Positions 1 through 6,326 of a stretch of DNA of 6,326 nt are shown here, piece after piece. Each line of letters begins with the position of its first letter. The first letter of the stretch is position 1. A program made the translations under genes and the position numbers. The notes under the pieces are model-generated. The model was not told the origin of the DNA. It did no database searches and saw nothing but the letters and a program-made list of their open reading frames with translations. The stretch covers positions 1 to 6,326 of the forward strand of contig CAIVBX010000012.1 in NCBI GenBank assembly GCA_903904275.1, given 5' to 3'. Origin of the DNA: an uncultured Pseudomonadota bacterium (GTDB lineage Bacteria > Pseudomonadota > Gammaproteobacteria > Methylococcales > Methylomonadaceae).

Positions 1-1977
1 CCATTCAATCTTCCATTTTCTGTAGCATTTATTTTCTCTTTTGTATGGGCTGGATTTGCTGCTTATAGTCAACTTAGTACAGATCTTTTTACGTCTGACA
101 TTTTACCTTTTGAAACATTACGCAATGCAACTTGGTTTTTGTTACTGGGCGCGTTACTTTCGCATCAGGAATACAATTCCAACTACACACTGATATTAAA
201 ATCTCGTTTTTTTTATGCTGTCATTTTTTTTGTTACGGTTGTTTTCAGCTTAGAAATTTTTACAGGTTTCAGATATAGCTTTCAAGAAGTTATTGGACAA
301 GATCCGCGGCTTTCAGCTCATGCGATATTTGCGATTATCGGCTTAATTCTTGTAGAACAAGTTTATCGAAATGCAACACAAGAATTTCTTTGGATTATTA
401 AATCATGCTGTTTAAGTTTAGGTGCATTATTTGCCACCGATTTTTTTGTCTATAGCAAATCACTATTGTTTGTGAACATCGATGATATGCTTTGGAATTC
501 GCGCGGATTCATTAACGCGTTGATTGTTCCATTGTTTTTCGTTTCGATTCGACGTTTTCAACCCAATGCCTTAAAAGTCAAAATTTCCAGAAAAGTTATT
601 TTCCATACAGCTGTTTTATTCGGAACAGGACTGTATTTAATTTTCATGTCGTTGACAGGGTTTTATATTCGAGATTACGGTGGAAATTGGGGTGAAATTG
701 CTCAGTTGCTATTTGTTTTTATGGCAATTTTAGTTCTTTCGGTAACTTTTATTTCAGGACGATTTCGAGCAATTGCGAAAGTTTATGTGAATAAACATTT
801 TTTTCAACATCGTTATGATTATCGAGATGAATGGATAAAACTTTGTAAATCGATTGCAACACTTGATTCAATGAGTGAATTATCAGGATTTATTATAAAA
901 ACCATGACAGAATTAGTAGATAGTTCGGGAGGTGGATTGTGGTTAAAAAATGAACAGGGTAATTTTTATTTAAGCGAAGAAAAAAACTTGGGATTTGAAT
1001 CGACGAATTTGATTAGTGGCAATGATTCGATGATAAAATTTTTAACCTTTAAACACTGGGTGATTGATTTTGCAGAATTTCAACGAAACGAGGCTATTTA
1101 TGATGGCGTAAATTTGTCAGAATGGCGCATAAAAGAAAAGCAGGTTTGGTTAATTGTTCCTTTGTTTTATCAAAATGACGTCGAAGCATTTGTTGTTTTA
1201 ACGCGGGCTAAAGTCTTTAGAAAATTAAATTGGGAAGATCACGATTTATTGAAAACAGCGGGAATGCAATTAGCAAATGCGTTAGCACTTAGTCGAGCTA
1301 GTGAAGCTTTAGCAAAATCTCGACAATTTGAAGCTTATAATCGATTTTCTGCTTATTTAGTTCATGACTTAAAAAATCTTGTGGCACAAATTTCAATGAT
1401 TGTACGGAATTCCGCTGAACACAAACACAATCCAGAATTTATTGATGATGCAATTGAAACGCTTGAAAACGTAGTTTGTAAAATTGATAACATTTTGGCA
1501 CAGCTAAAAAAAGGCAATGTAAAAAGCGAGCATTCTACTGTTATCAATCTTTGTGAAATTATTGCCGATGTTGCTATTCAACAAGCAGGAAATAAACCTA
1601 CGTTACAGTTAATTTCACACGACGAAGCCGTTTTAACATTAGGTGATAGGGAAAAAATGATTGCTGTTTTAGGACATCTGGTTCAAAACGCACAAGATGC
1701 AACCTCTGAAATGGGTTTTGTAAAATTAGAATTAAGTCAAAATGAAAACCAGGTCATCATTAAAATTATTGATAATGGTTCTGGGATGGATAGTAAGTTT
1801 ATTTCAGAACGACTTTTTAAACCTTTTGATACAACAAAAGGGAATGCAGGAATGGGAATTGGTGTTTATGAGGCTCAAGATTACATTGTTAAACAGTCAG
1901 GAGAAATTACTGTTGATAGTACACTTGGAGCTGGGACAACATTTACGATCAAATTGCCGCTTGTTGTAGAGAGTTAA
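1..1977 (+). CDS. prsK: PrsK-type membrane sensor histidine kinase of the XrtA/PEP-CTERM system (5' partial)
   Basis: The frame is open from base 1, giving 658 codons up to TAA at 1975-1977. The true start lies upstream, and the TTG at 139 falls inside a membrane helix, so it is not a plausible start. About eight hydrophobic segments fill codons 5-252. They are followed by the PrsK-typical linker with HFFQHRYDYRDEW, then a GAF-like domain (about codons 289-430) that includes LNWEDHDLLKTAG. The kinase core has an H-box HDLKN with the phospho-acceptor His at codon 455, an N-box with Asn 563 (LVQNAQDAT), a G1 box DNGSGM at 591-596, an F-box LFKPFDTTK near 605, and a G2 box GMGIG at 617-621. All catalytic motifs are intact. 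In known systems PrsK signals to PrsR, a sigma-54-dependent response regulator controlling PEP-CTERM genes in EPS-producing or floc-forming bacteria. PrsK proteins are roughly 680-700 residues, so only about 20-40 N-terminal residues are missing. No response regulator follows it here. Family assignment rests on remembered motif similarity and is strong. Confidence 0.93.
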   Translation, partial: PFNLPFSVAFIFSFVWAGFAAYSQLSTDLFTSDILPFETLRNATWFLLLGALLSHQEYNSNYTLILKSRFFYAVIFFVTVVFSLEIFTGFRYSFQEVIGQDPRLSAHAIFAIIGLILVEQVYRNATQEFLWIIKSCCLSLGALFATDFFVYSKSLLFVNIDDMLWNSRGFINALIVPLFFVSIRRFQPNALKVKISRKVIFHTAVLFGTGLYLIFMSLTGFYIRDYGGNWGEIAQLLFVFMAILVLSVTFISGRFRAIAKVYVNKHFFQHRYDYRDEWIKLCKSIATLDSMSELSGFIIKTMTELVDSSGGGLWLKNEQGNFYLSEEKNLGFESTNLISGNDSMIKFLTFKHWVIDFAEFQRNEAIYDGVNLSEWRIKEKQVWLIVPLFYQNDVEAFVVLTRAKVFRKLNWEDHDLLKTAGMQLANALALSRASEALAKSRQFEAYNRFSAYLVHDLKNLVAQISMIVRNSAEHKHNPEFIDDAIETLENVVCKIDNILAQLKKGNVKSEHSTVINLCEIIADVAIQQAGNKPTLQLISHDEAVLTLGDREKMIAVLGHLVQNAQDATSEMGFVKLELSQNENQVIIKIIDNGSGMDSKFISERLFKPFDTTKGNAGMGIGVYEAQDYIVKQSGEITVDSTLGAGTTFTIKLPLVVES

Positions 1978-1989
1978 AATTTTTATTTG

Positions 1990-2007
1990 GGAATAATTCC
2001 ATTTTTT
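1990..2007 (+). terminator. Possible weak terminator after prsK
   Basis: Thirteen bases after the prsK stop, GGAA and TTCC (1990-1993 and 1997-2000) can form a 4-bp stem with a 3-base loop, followed by A and six T (2002-2007). The T-run fits an intrinsic terminator, but the stem is very short and the region is AT-rich, so it could arise by chance. If it works, prsK and the next gene would be at least partly separate transcripts. Confidence 0.22.
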
Positions 2008-2011
2008 ATAC

Positions 2012-2054
2012 TGTTTCAATATCACTATTTTTTTAACTATGTTTGATTGAAACA
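2012..2054. repeat. 9-bp perfect inverted repeat upstream of the TPR lipoprotein gene
   Basis: TGTTTCAAT at 2012-2020 is the exact reverse complement of ATTGAAACA at 2046-2054. The half-site centres are 34 bp apart, and the 25-base interval holds a run of seven T (2028-2034). The right arm is nested in a second imperfect dyad, TGTTT at 2040-2044 and AAACA at 2050-2054. It lies 54-96 bp upstream of the start codon. It could be a paired regulator-binding site or a long-loop hairpin. No T-run follows it, so a terminator is unlikely. Function is inferred from position only. Confidence 0.4.
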
Positions 2055-2107
2055 AAATATCTTTGTGTTGTTAAACTTTTTAGCTATTTACGCTGGGCGA
2101 GTCAAAA

Positions 2108-4522
2108 ATGATGATTAAATATAAAAATACAAGAACGTTGACAATGACTTTTTTTTCTTCTTTGTTGTTATTAACTGGTTGTAATAAAGAAGAAGATTCC
2201 AAAGAGCATTTACAAAAAGGCGTTGAGTATTTCAATAAAGGGGATTATGACAAAGCCTTACTTGAACTAAAAACCTCGAATCAAACGGATAAAACAGTCG
2301 CCGATACACATTATTACCTTGCAATGTTAGATGAAAAAAATCATCAATATAAAACAATGGTTGAAAATTTGAAAAGAACACTTGAATTAGAACCAACACG
2401 CGCTGAAGCAAGACTAAAACTTGGTAAAATTCAACTTCTTTTAGGTGACACCGAATCCGCTCTTGAACAAGCCGAAATGTTACTGAAGGAAAAAAGTGAT
2501 AATGCTGAAGCATTATTGTTAAAAGCCTCTATTTTTGTTAAACAAAAAAAACAAGCTGATGCAAAAATTATTGTTGATAACGTATTAAAAAATGAACCTA
2601 ATCAGGTTGATGCGTTGTTGCTAAATTCCGTTATTTATGGCGAAAATGAAAAATTTGATGAAGCCTTTTCTTCAATCAATGCCGCTATTAAATTAGACGA
2701 AAAAAATATTTCCTTGCGAATGTTTAAAATTCAATTAGATGCAAAAAACAAAAACATTGATGCGGTAATTGAGGATTACAAAGAATTAGTAGTATTTAAT
2801 CCTGACAATCAAGATTATAAAATTACGCTCGCTCGAATTTATGCTCAGACGGGTAAGAAGAAAGAAGCCGAGGATATATTGAATGATTTAATGGCGAAAA
2901 ATCCCGATAAAATTCAATTGAAAATACTCTTTCTTGAATTTTTGAAGGTTGTTGATGTGGATAGAGTTAAAAAACAATTAGAGCAATTTGTTTCACAATA
3001 CAGCAAAGATACTAAAGCATTATTTTCTTTTGCTGACTGGATGGCATCACAAAGAAATTTTGACGAATCAAAGAACGTACTTAATAAAATCATTCAGTTA
3101 GACAAAAAAGACGATGTAGTTTTGGCAAAAATACAACTTGCAAAAATTGCGTTTATGCAAAAAGATTTTGAAACATCGAAGAAAATTTCTGATGAGATTT
3201 TAAGTCAAAATCCAAATTATATTGATGCAAAAATTTTACAAGCCAGATTATTTTTGGTAAATGCAAATTATGATGATGCCATTACGTTGCTATCAAAAAT
3301 TCTTTGGGAAAAATCAAATTCTGAAGAAACGCTTATTTTATTAGGGCAAACCTACGCGGCAAAAGGCGATAAAAAACAAGCAGAAAAACAATTTTTAAAT
3401 GTTATTGAGTTTCGACCAAATAATTTACAGGCATTAACGTATCTTTATGACAGTGCTGTAGAAACGAAAGATTTAAGTTATGCAAAGCAACTTATTGAAA
3501 AAGCATTACTCATTGAACCTGATAATTTGATATTACTTGAGAAGTTGGTAAAAGTGGATTTATTAGCAAGTGAGTGGAATGAAGCTAGGGAAACATTACA
3601 ACGCATTGGTGATAATGTAAATCCACAAGCACAAAGATTGAAAAATTATTTGGAAGCGCAACTTTTTCAAGCACAAAATGAATATGCTAAAGCGATTGTG
3701 CTATATAAAAAATTAGTAACAGAAATTCCAGATAATTATGATGTTTTAGCTAACTTGTTGAAATGTTATGAAAGTCTAAATAAAAAGTCTGAAATGATTG
3801 CACTATTAGATAATTTGCTGTTGAAAAATTCTCAAAACGTGTCTGCGAGTATTATTTTAAGTAACCTTTGGATTTCAGATAAAAAATTTGATAAAGCAAA
3901 TGCGTTATTGCAAAGTTTAATTGATTCAAATAACAAATCGCCTGAATTGTATGAAATGCAAGCTAAAGGAAAATTGGCACAAGGTGATAATAAATTGGCT
4001 ATTTCTATTTATAAAGCGGGATTAAAACAGAATCCAGGTAATTTAAAATTATTATTTCCGCTAGCACGACTTTATGAAGTTGTTGGCGACTATGATTCTT
4101 CGGTAACGACTTATAAAACACTATTGGAAATAGACTCTAATTTTGAATTAGCTATCAATAATTTAGCTTCCGTGCTGACAGAACATTACAACAGTGATGA
4201 TAAATTGAACGAAGCCGTTAAACTATCTGAAAGATTTAAAGATTCAAAACAACCTTATTATAAAGACACTTATGCTTGGGCTGTTATTAAACAAGGCGAT
4301 TTAGTTACAGGCATTCAATTACTAAAACAAATCATTACAACAGCTCCAAATGTAGCTGTATTTAGATACCATTTGGGTGTTGCGTACCACAAAAATAAGA
4401 ACAATGGCGCAGCAATTGCCGAACTTAAACAATCTATTGAGTTATCCGAAAAATATGGTGATTTTTCAGATGAAAAAACAGCAAAAGCGTTGTTTGACGA
4501 GATACAAAAGGAATATCGATAA
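2108..4522 (+). CDS. prsT: TPR-repeat lipoprotein, PrsT-like, of the XrtA/EPS system
   Basis: An 804-residue secreted lipoprotein. The basic N-terminus and hydrophobic stretch end in the lipobox LTGC, with the lipidated Cys at residue 25. Asn at +2 (not Asp) favours outer-membrane sorting. The mature protein is almost entirely TPR-like helical repeats of about 34 residues; I count roughly 22 units from about residue 32 to the C-terminus, many ending in the usual P-N/D turn (EPNQ, NPDK, RPNN, EPDN, NPGN). The last three units (NNLASVLTEH, then YAWAVIKQGD, then RYHLGVAYHK) have the pattern I associate with the PrsT C-terminus. PrsT proteins are commonly about 900 residues, so this one is shorter, probably by two or three repeats. 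Its role is thought to be a scaffold for EPS or PEP-CTERM protein export, but it is not biochemically defined. Two adjacent ATGs (2108, 2111) are possible starts; a modest GGGCGAG at 2095-2101 sits 6 bases before the first. A generic EPS-locus TPR lipoprotein is the main alternative. Confidence 0.8.
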   Translation: MMIKYKNTRTLTMTFFSSLLLLTGCNKEEDSKEHLQKGVEYFNKGDYDKALLELKTSNQTDKTVADTHYYLAMLDEKNHQYKTMVENLKRTLELEPTRAEARLKLGKIQLLLGDTESALEQAEMLLKEKSDNAEALLLKASIFVKQKKQADAKIIVDNVLKNEPNQVDALLLNSVIYGENEKFDEAFSSINAAIKLDEKNISLRMFKIQLDAKNKNIDAVIEDYKELVVFNPDNQDYKITLARIYAQTGKKKEAEDILNDLMAKNPDKIQLKILFLEFLKVVDVDRVKKQLEQFVSQYSKDTKALFSFADWMASQRNFDESKNVLNKIIQLDKKDDVVLAKIQLAKIAFMQKDFETSKKISDEILSQNPNYIDAKILQARLFLVNANYDDAITLLSKILWEKSNSEETLILLGQTYAAKGDKKQAEKQFLNVIEFRPNNLQALTYLYDSAVETKDLSYAKQLIEKALLIEPDNLILLEKLVKVDLLASEWNEARETLQRIGDNVNPQAQRLKNYLEAQLFQAQNEYAKAIVLYKKLVTEIPDNYDVLANLLKCYESLNKKSEMIALLDNLLLKNSQNVSASIILSNLWISDKKFDKANALLQSLIDSNNKSPELYEMQAKGKLAQGDNKLAISIYKAGLKQNPGNLKLLFPLARLYEVVGDYDSSVTTYKTLLEIDSNFELAINNLASVLTEHYNSDDKLNEAVKLSERFKDSKQPYYKDTYAWAVIKQGDLVTGIQLLKQIITTAPNVAVFRYHLGVAYHKNKNNGAAIAELKQSIELSEKYGDFSDEKTAKALFDEIQKEYR

Positions 4523-4535
4523 TTCATTTTGTATC
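4501..4535 (+). other. Stem-loop spanning the stop codon of the TPR lipoprotein gene
   Basis: Bases 4501-4514 and 4522-4535 pair at 13 of 14 positions, with one G-A mismatch (4510/4526) and a 7-base loop at 4515-4521. The stop codon TAA (4520-4522) lies at the loop/3'-arm junction, so the 5' arm is coding sequence and the 3' arm is untranslated. A short T4 (4538-4541) follows after GA. It could be a leaky intrinsic terminator, an RNA-decay or processing barrier, or a structure that separates expression of the TPR protein and the epimerase. The pairing is read directly from the sequence; the role is inferred. Confidence 0.5.
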
Positions 4536-4563
4536 GATTTTGCATCATTAAAAATATATTTTA

Positions 4564-4568
4564 AGGGG
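4564..4568 (+). promoter_or_regulatory. Strong Shine-Dalgarno deciding the TTG start of the epimerase
   Basis: AGGGG (within TTAAGGGGTAACG) ends 8 bases before TTG at 4577. No in-frame ATG or GTG lies nearby upstream, and the nucleotide-binding motif begins at residue 7, so a later start would destroy the fold. This site therefore fixes TTG as the initiation codon. Confidence 0.8.
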
Positions 4569-4576
4569 TAACGATT

Positions 4577-5590
4577 TTGAAAATTTTAGTAACGGGTGCA
4601 GCAGGATTTATTGGTGCTGCCATTAGTAAGCGATTGTTAGAGCGTGGTGATGACGTAATTGGCATTGATAATCTTAACGATTATTATGATGTTAATCTGA
4701 AATTAGCAAGATTAGATGAGTTAAAAAGTTACCAAAATTTTAAATTTATCAAATTAGACATCGCAGATAAGGAGGCGATGCAAGAACTTTTTTTAGTTGA
4801 AAAATTTCAAAAAGTGATGCACCTCGCAGCACAAGCTGGTGTTCGTTATTCAATAACAAATCCTCATGCTTATATTGATTCAAATATCATTGGCTTTATG
4901 AATGTTTTAGAAGGTTGCCGATATAATCAAGTTGAACATTTAGCTTATGCGTCATCAAGTTCAGTCTATGGTGCAAATACGAACATACCATTTTCTACTC
5001 ATGATAATGTTGACCACCCCGTATCACTTTATGCCGCAACTAAGAAATCTAATGAATTGATGGCGCATACTTATAGTCACCTTTATAATTTACCCACAAC
5101 AGGATTGCGGTTTTTTACTGTTTATGGACCATGGGGACGACCCGATATGTCACCAATCATTTTTGTTCAAAACATCCTTGCTGGGAAAGCGATAAATGTT
5201 TTCAATTATGGTAATCATCGTCGAGATTTTACTTATATAGACGATATAGTTGAAGGTTTAGTCAGAATTATCGATAATCCAGCTGAAAAAAATCCAAACT
5301 GGACAGGTGAAAATCCAGACCCATCCAGTAGTTTGGCTCCTTATCGTATTTATAATATAGGTAGTAACAATCCTGTTCATTTATTATCATTTATCGAAAC
5401 GATAGAAAAGTGCTTAGGAAAAGAAGCAATAAAAAATTTATTACCGTTACAGCCTGGCGATGTTCCAGACACTTATGCTGATGTCTCGGATTTGGAAAAA
5501 GATTTTGGATATAAACCTGCTACACCTTTAGAAATAGGGATTGAGAACTTTGTAAAATGGTACAAAGATTTTTATGGCATTGTTTTATGA
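4577..5590 (+). CDS. NAD-dependent sugar-nucleotide epimerase, UDP-glucuronate 4-epimerase-like (CapI family)
   Basis: An extended short-chain dehydrogenase/reductase of 337 residues, the usual length of CapI-type UDP-glucuronate 4-epimerases. The family converts UDP-GlcA to UDP-GalA in the cytoplasm using tightly bound NAD, providing acidic sugar for surface polysaccharide. Visible motifs are GAAGFIG at 7-13 (dinucleotide binding), DNLNDYYDVNLK at 31-42 (very characteristic of this subfamily), HLAAQAGVR at 82-90, SSSVYG at 127-132, catalytic YAATK with Tyr152 and Lys156, RFFTVYGPWGRPDM at 178-191, and RRDFTYIDDI at 215-224. All catalytic positions are intact. The start is TTG, supported by a strong Shine-Dalgarno. 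It lies 54 bp after the TPR lipoprotein gene and 84 bp before the export lipoprotein gene, on the same strand, fitting a polysaccharide operon. Exact sugar specificity is not certain: a related UDP-hexose or UDP-HexNAc 4-epimerase is the alternative, though the DNLNDYYD and NPDPSSSLAPYRIYNIG signatures favour UDP-GlcA. Confidence 0.92.
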   Translation: MKILVTGAAGFIGAAISKRLLERGDDVIGIDNLNDYYDVNLKLARLDELKSYQNFKFIKLDIADKEAMQELFLVEKFQKVMHLAAQAGVRYSITNPHAYIDSNIIGFMNVLEGCRYNQVEHLAYASSSSVYGANTNIPFSTHDNVDHPVSLYAATKKSNELMAHTYSHLYNLPTTGLRFFTVYGPWGRPDMSPIIFVQNILAGKAINVFNYGNHRRDFTYIDDIVEGLVRIIDNPAEKNPNWTGENPDPSSSLAPYRIYNIGSNNPVHLLSFIETIEKCLGKEAIKNLLPLQPGDVPDTYADVSDLEKDFGYKPATPLEIGIENFVKWYKDFYGIVL

Positions 5591-5598
5591 ATATAATG

Positions 5599-5640
5599 AA
5601 TTTCAAAACCAAAACGCTAATTTTTTAGCAATCTGAAATT
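5599..5640 (+). other. Nested inverted repeats after the epimerase gene
   Basis: An outer perfect 7-bp pair (AATTTCA at 5599-5605, TGAAATT at 5634-5640) encloses an inner 5-bp stem (GCTAA at 5616-5620, TTAGC at 5625-5629) with a TTTT loop. Together they could form a bulged hairpin just past the epimerase stop. No T-run follows the outer arm, so a classical terminator is doubtful. The pairing is AT-rich and could be partly chance. Confidence 0.3.
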
Positions 5641-5644
5641 ATTT

Positions 5645-5658
5645 AACATTTAAATGTT
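5645..5658. promoter_or_regulatory. Perfect 14-bp palindrome upstream of the export lipoprotein gene
   Basis: AACATTTAAATGTT equals its own reverse complement. It ends one base before the AAGGTG Shine-Dalgarno (5660-5665) of the export lipoprotein gene. A dimeric regulator bound here would overlap the translation start region. In AT-rich DNA such a palindrome can also occur by chance, and no matching family operator is recognised. Confidence 0.3.
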
Positions 5659-5659
5659 T

Positions 5660-5665
5660 AAGGTG
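5660..5665 (+). promoter_or_regulatory. Ribosome binding site of the export lipoprotein gene
   Basis: AAGGTG lies 6 bases before an in-frame GTG (5672) and 9 bases before the adjacent ATG (5675). Both spacings are workable. ATG is the preferred start, and choosing GTG would add only one residue. The ATG at 5667 is out of frame and meets TAG at once. Confidence 0.65.
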
Positions 5666-5674
5666 AATGTAGTG

Positions 5675-6326
5675 ATGCTTTTAAAAAAAGTAAAATTGGC
5701 ATTTTTTATGTCTGTGTTACTAATAATATCAGGATGTAGTTATCCGCCTTTAAATCAAGATGCGGTAGTTCCTTCTGATTACACTTATGTAATCGGACCT
5801 GGTGATAATATCCAAATTTTTGTGTGGGGAAATCCTGATATTTCTACAACAGCGATTGTCCGTCCCGATGGTAAAATTACTATACCACTTGCGGAAGATT
5901 TGTTAGCGAGCGGAAAAACACCAGCTGAATTAGCGCGGTCAATGGAAAAGCGACTTGAGAAATACGTTAGAGATCCACAAGTTGTGATTATGGTGGCGGG
6001 TTTTGAAGGTGTTTTTTCACAACAGGTTAGAATTATCGGACAATTAAATAGCAGTGGAAGTTCTAGCAGTGGGGGGAATTCTATGGCAAGCGGCGGGAGT
6101 TCTGGATCAATGGGCGGGCGCGGTGGCAGTTTTTCTGCAAAAGCATTTCCCTATAAAAAAGACATGACCTTACTTGATTTAATGATACAGGTTGGTGGTT
6201 TAGGGCAATATGCCGATGGAAATAGAGCTAGTGTCATTCGAAGTACAAAAGGCGTTAGCCAGCAATTTGGAATTAGAATCAATGATTTAATCAACGATGC
6301 GAATCTCAATGCAAATATAAAAATTA
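5675..6326 (+). CDS. Wza-like polysaccharide export outer-membrane lipoprotein, XrtA-associated type (3' partial)
   Basis: The reading frame starts at ATG 5675 and runs off the window after 217 codons with no stop. The signal peptide ends in the lipobox ISGC with lipidated Cys21. The mature part opens with YVIGPGDNIQIFVWGNPDI (about 38-56), then VRPDGKITIPL (62-72) and YVRDPQVVIMV (97-107), the pattern of the Poly_export domain of Wza-type outer-membrane auxiliary proteins. An SLBB domain begins at VRIIGQL (118-124) and resumes at AFPYKKDMTLLDLMIQVGG (157-175) and YADGNRASVIR (179-189). That last block is the form I associate with PEP-CTERM/XrtA-linked export proteins. Between them, residues about 125-155 form a Gly/Ser-rich insertion. 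Such proteins form the outer-membrane portal for EPS; chain-length determinant and tyrosine-kinase genes usually follow and would lie beyond the window. The in-frame GTG at 5672 is an alternative start. Confidence 0.92.
   Translation, partial: MLLKKVKLAFFMSVLLIISGCSYPPLNQDAVVPSDYTYVIGPGDNIQIFVWGNPDISTTAIVRPDGKITIPLAEDLLASGKTPAELARSMEKRLEKYVRDPQVVIMVAGFEGVFSQQVRIIGQLNSSGSSSSGGNSMASGGSSGSMGGRGGSFSAKAFPYKKDMTLLDLMIQVGGLGQYADGNRASVIRSTKGVSQQFGIRINDLINDANLNANIKI
6047..6139 (+). repeat. Gly/Ser-coding low-complexity tract with degenerate direct repeats, inside the export gene
   Basis: This stretch encodes residues 125-155, nearly all Ser, Gly, Asn, Ala and Met. AGCAGTGG occurs at 6050-6057 and again at 6065-6072, a 15-bp offset that keeps frame. 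GGAAGTTCT at 6056-6064 recurs as GGGAGTTCT at 6095-6103. The tract is visibly richer in G than the surrounding AT-rich genes. The pattern suggests expansion by in-frame duplication or slippage, giving a flexible surface loop in the SLBB region. The repeats are read directly; the mechanism is inferred. Confidence 0.7.

Noticed and set aside
139..141. TTG as the start codon of the prsK gene
   Set aside because: The frame is open back to base 1 with hydrophobic, membrane-like sequence upstream, and 139 falls inside a membrane helix. The gene simply begins before the window.
2047..2076. TTGAAA (2047-2052) and TTAAAC (2071-2076) as a sigma-70 promoter for the TPR gene
   Set aside because: The 18-bp spacing is acceptable, but the -10 matches only half of the consensus, and such matches are frequent in AT-rich DNA.
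3971..3993. TGGCAC sequences resembling the -24 part of a sigma-54 promoter (here, and near 1381 and 1496)
   Set aside because: All lie inside coding sequence and none has a GC-containing -12 element at the right spacing. No -24/-12 pair was found in any intergenic gap.
4315..4548. Reverse-strand ORF over the end of the TPR gene (and similar ones at 1362-1547 and 2232-2513)
   Set aside because: These are antisense to well-supported genes, with no ribosome site or recognisable domains, and are typical shadow frames.
4555..4560. TATATT as a -10 box for the epimerase gene
   Set aside because: A transcript from it would start inside or just past the Shine-Dalgarno, and no -35 lies at suitable spacing.
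5587..5628. A 13-codon ORF overlapping the epimerase stop (ATGA), a possible leader peptide
   Set aside because: It is very short, has no Shine-Dalgarno and no recognisable composition. The ATGA overlap alone is weak evidence, although its stop falls in the inner hairpin.

Overview
The window is AT-rich (about one third G+C, estimated by eye) and all recognisable genes lie on the + strand. It is a segment of an exopolysaccharide locus of the XrtA (exosortase A)/PEP-CTERM type. Four genes are visible: a prsK sensor kinase (5' end outside the window), a large TPR-repeat lipoprotein resembling PrsT, a UDP-glucuronate 4-epimerase-like sugar-nucleotide enzyme, and the first part of a Wza-like outer-membrane polysaccharide export lipoprotein (3' end outside the window). 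Two lipoprotein signal peptides and an outer-membrane export protein indicate a Gram-negative cell. The PrsK/PrsT combination is known mainly from beta- and gammaproteobacteria that make EPS-rich biofilms or flocs, so a low-GC member of one of these classes is the best guess. The window itself does not fix the genus.

Layout: 1-1977 prsK (partial); 1978-2107 a 130-bp AT-rich gap with a small hairpin/T-run and a 9-bp inverted repeat; 2108-4522 the PrsT-like lipoprotein; 4501-4535 a stem-loop straddling its stop codon; 4577-5590 the epimerase, which starts at TTG behind a strong Shine-Dalgarno; 5591-5674 a short gap with nested inverted repeats and a perfect 14-bp palindrome; 5675-6326 (open) the export lipoprotein. 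No gene-free stretch exceeds 300 bases.

How the genes fit together: the kinase is the sensory arm that in studied XrtA systems controls expression of PEP-CTERM surface proteins through the sigma-54-type regulator PrsR. The TPR lipoprotein is a probable outer-membrane/periplasmic scaffold. The epimerase supplies a sugar-nucleotide precursor. The export lipoprotein starts the polymer export module, so chain-length and kinase genes would be expected just past the window edge.

The region is mostly a recognisable known system. Three points deserve a second look: no prsR lies between prsK and the prsT-like gene; a Gly/Ser-rich, repeat-derived insertion of about 30 residues interrupts the first SLBB region of the export protein; and a 13-of-14-bp hairpin spans the stop codon of the TPR gene. 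I saw no exosortase, PEP-CTERM substrate, mobile element, CRISPR array or RNA gene.
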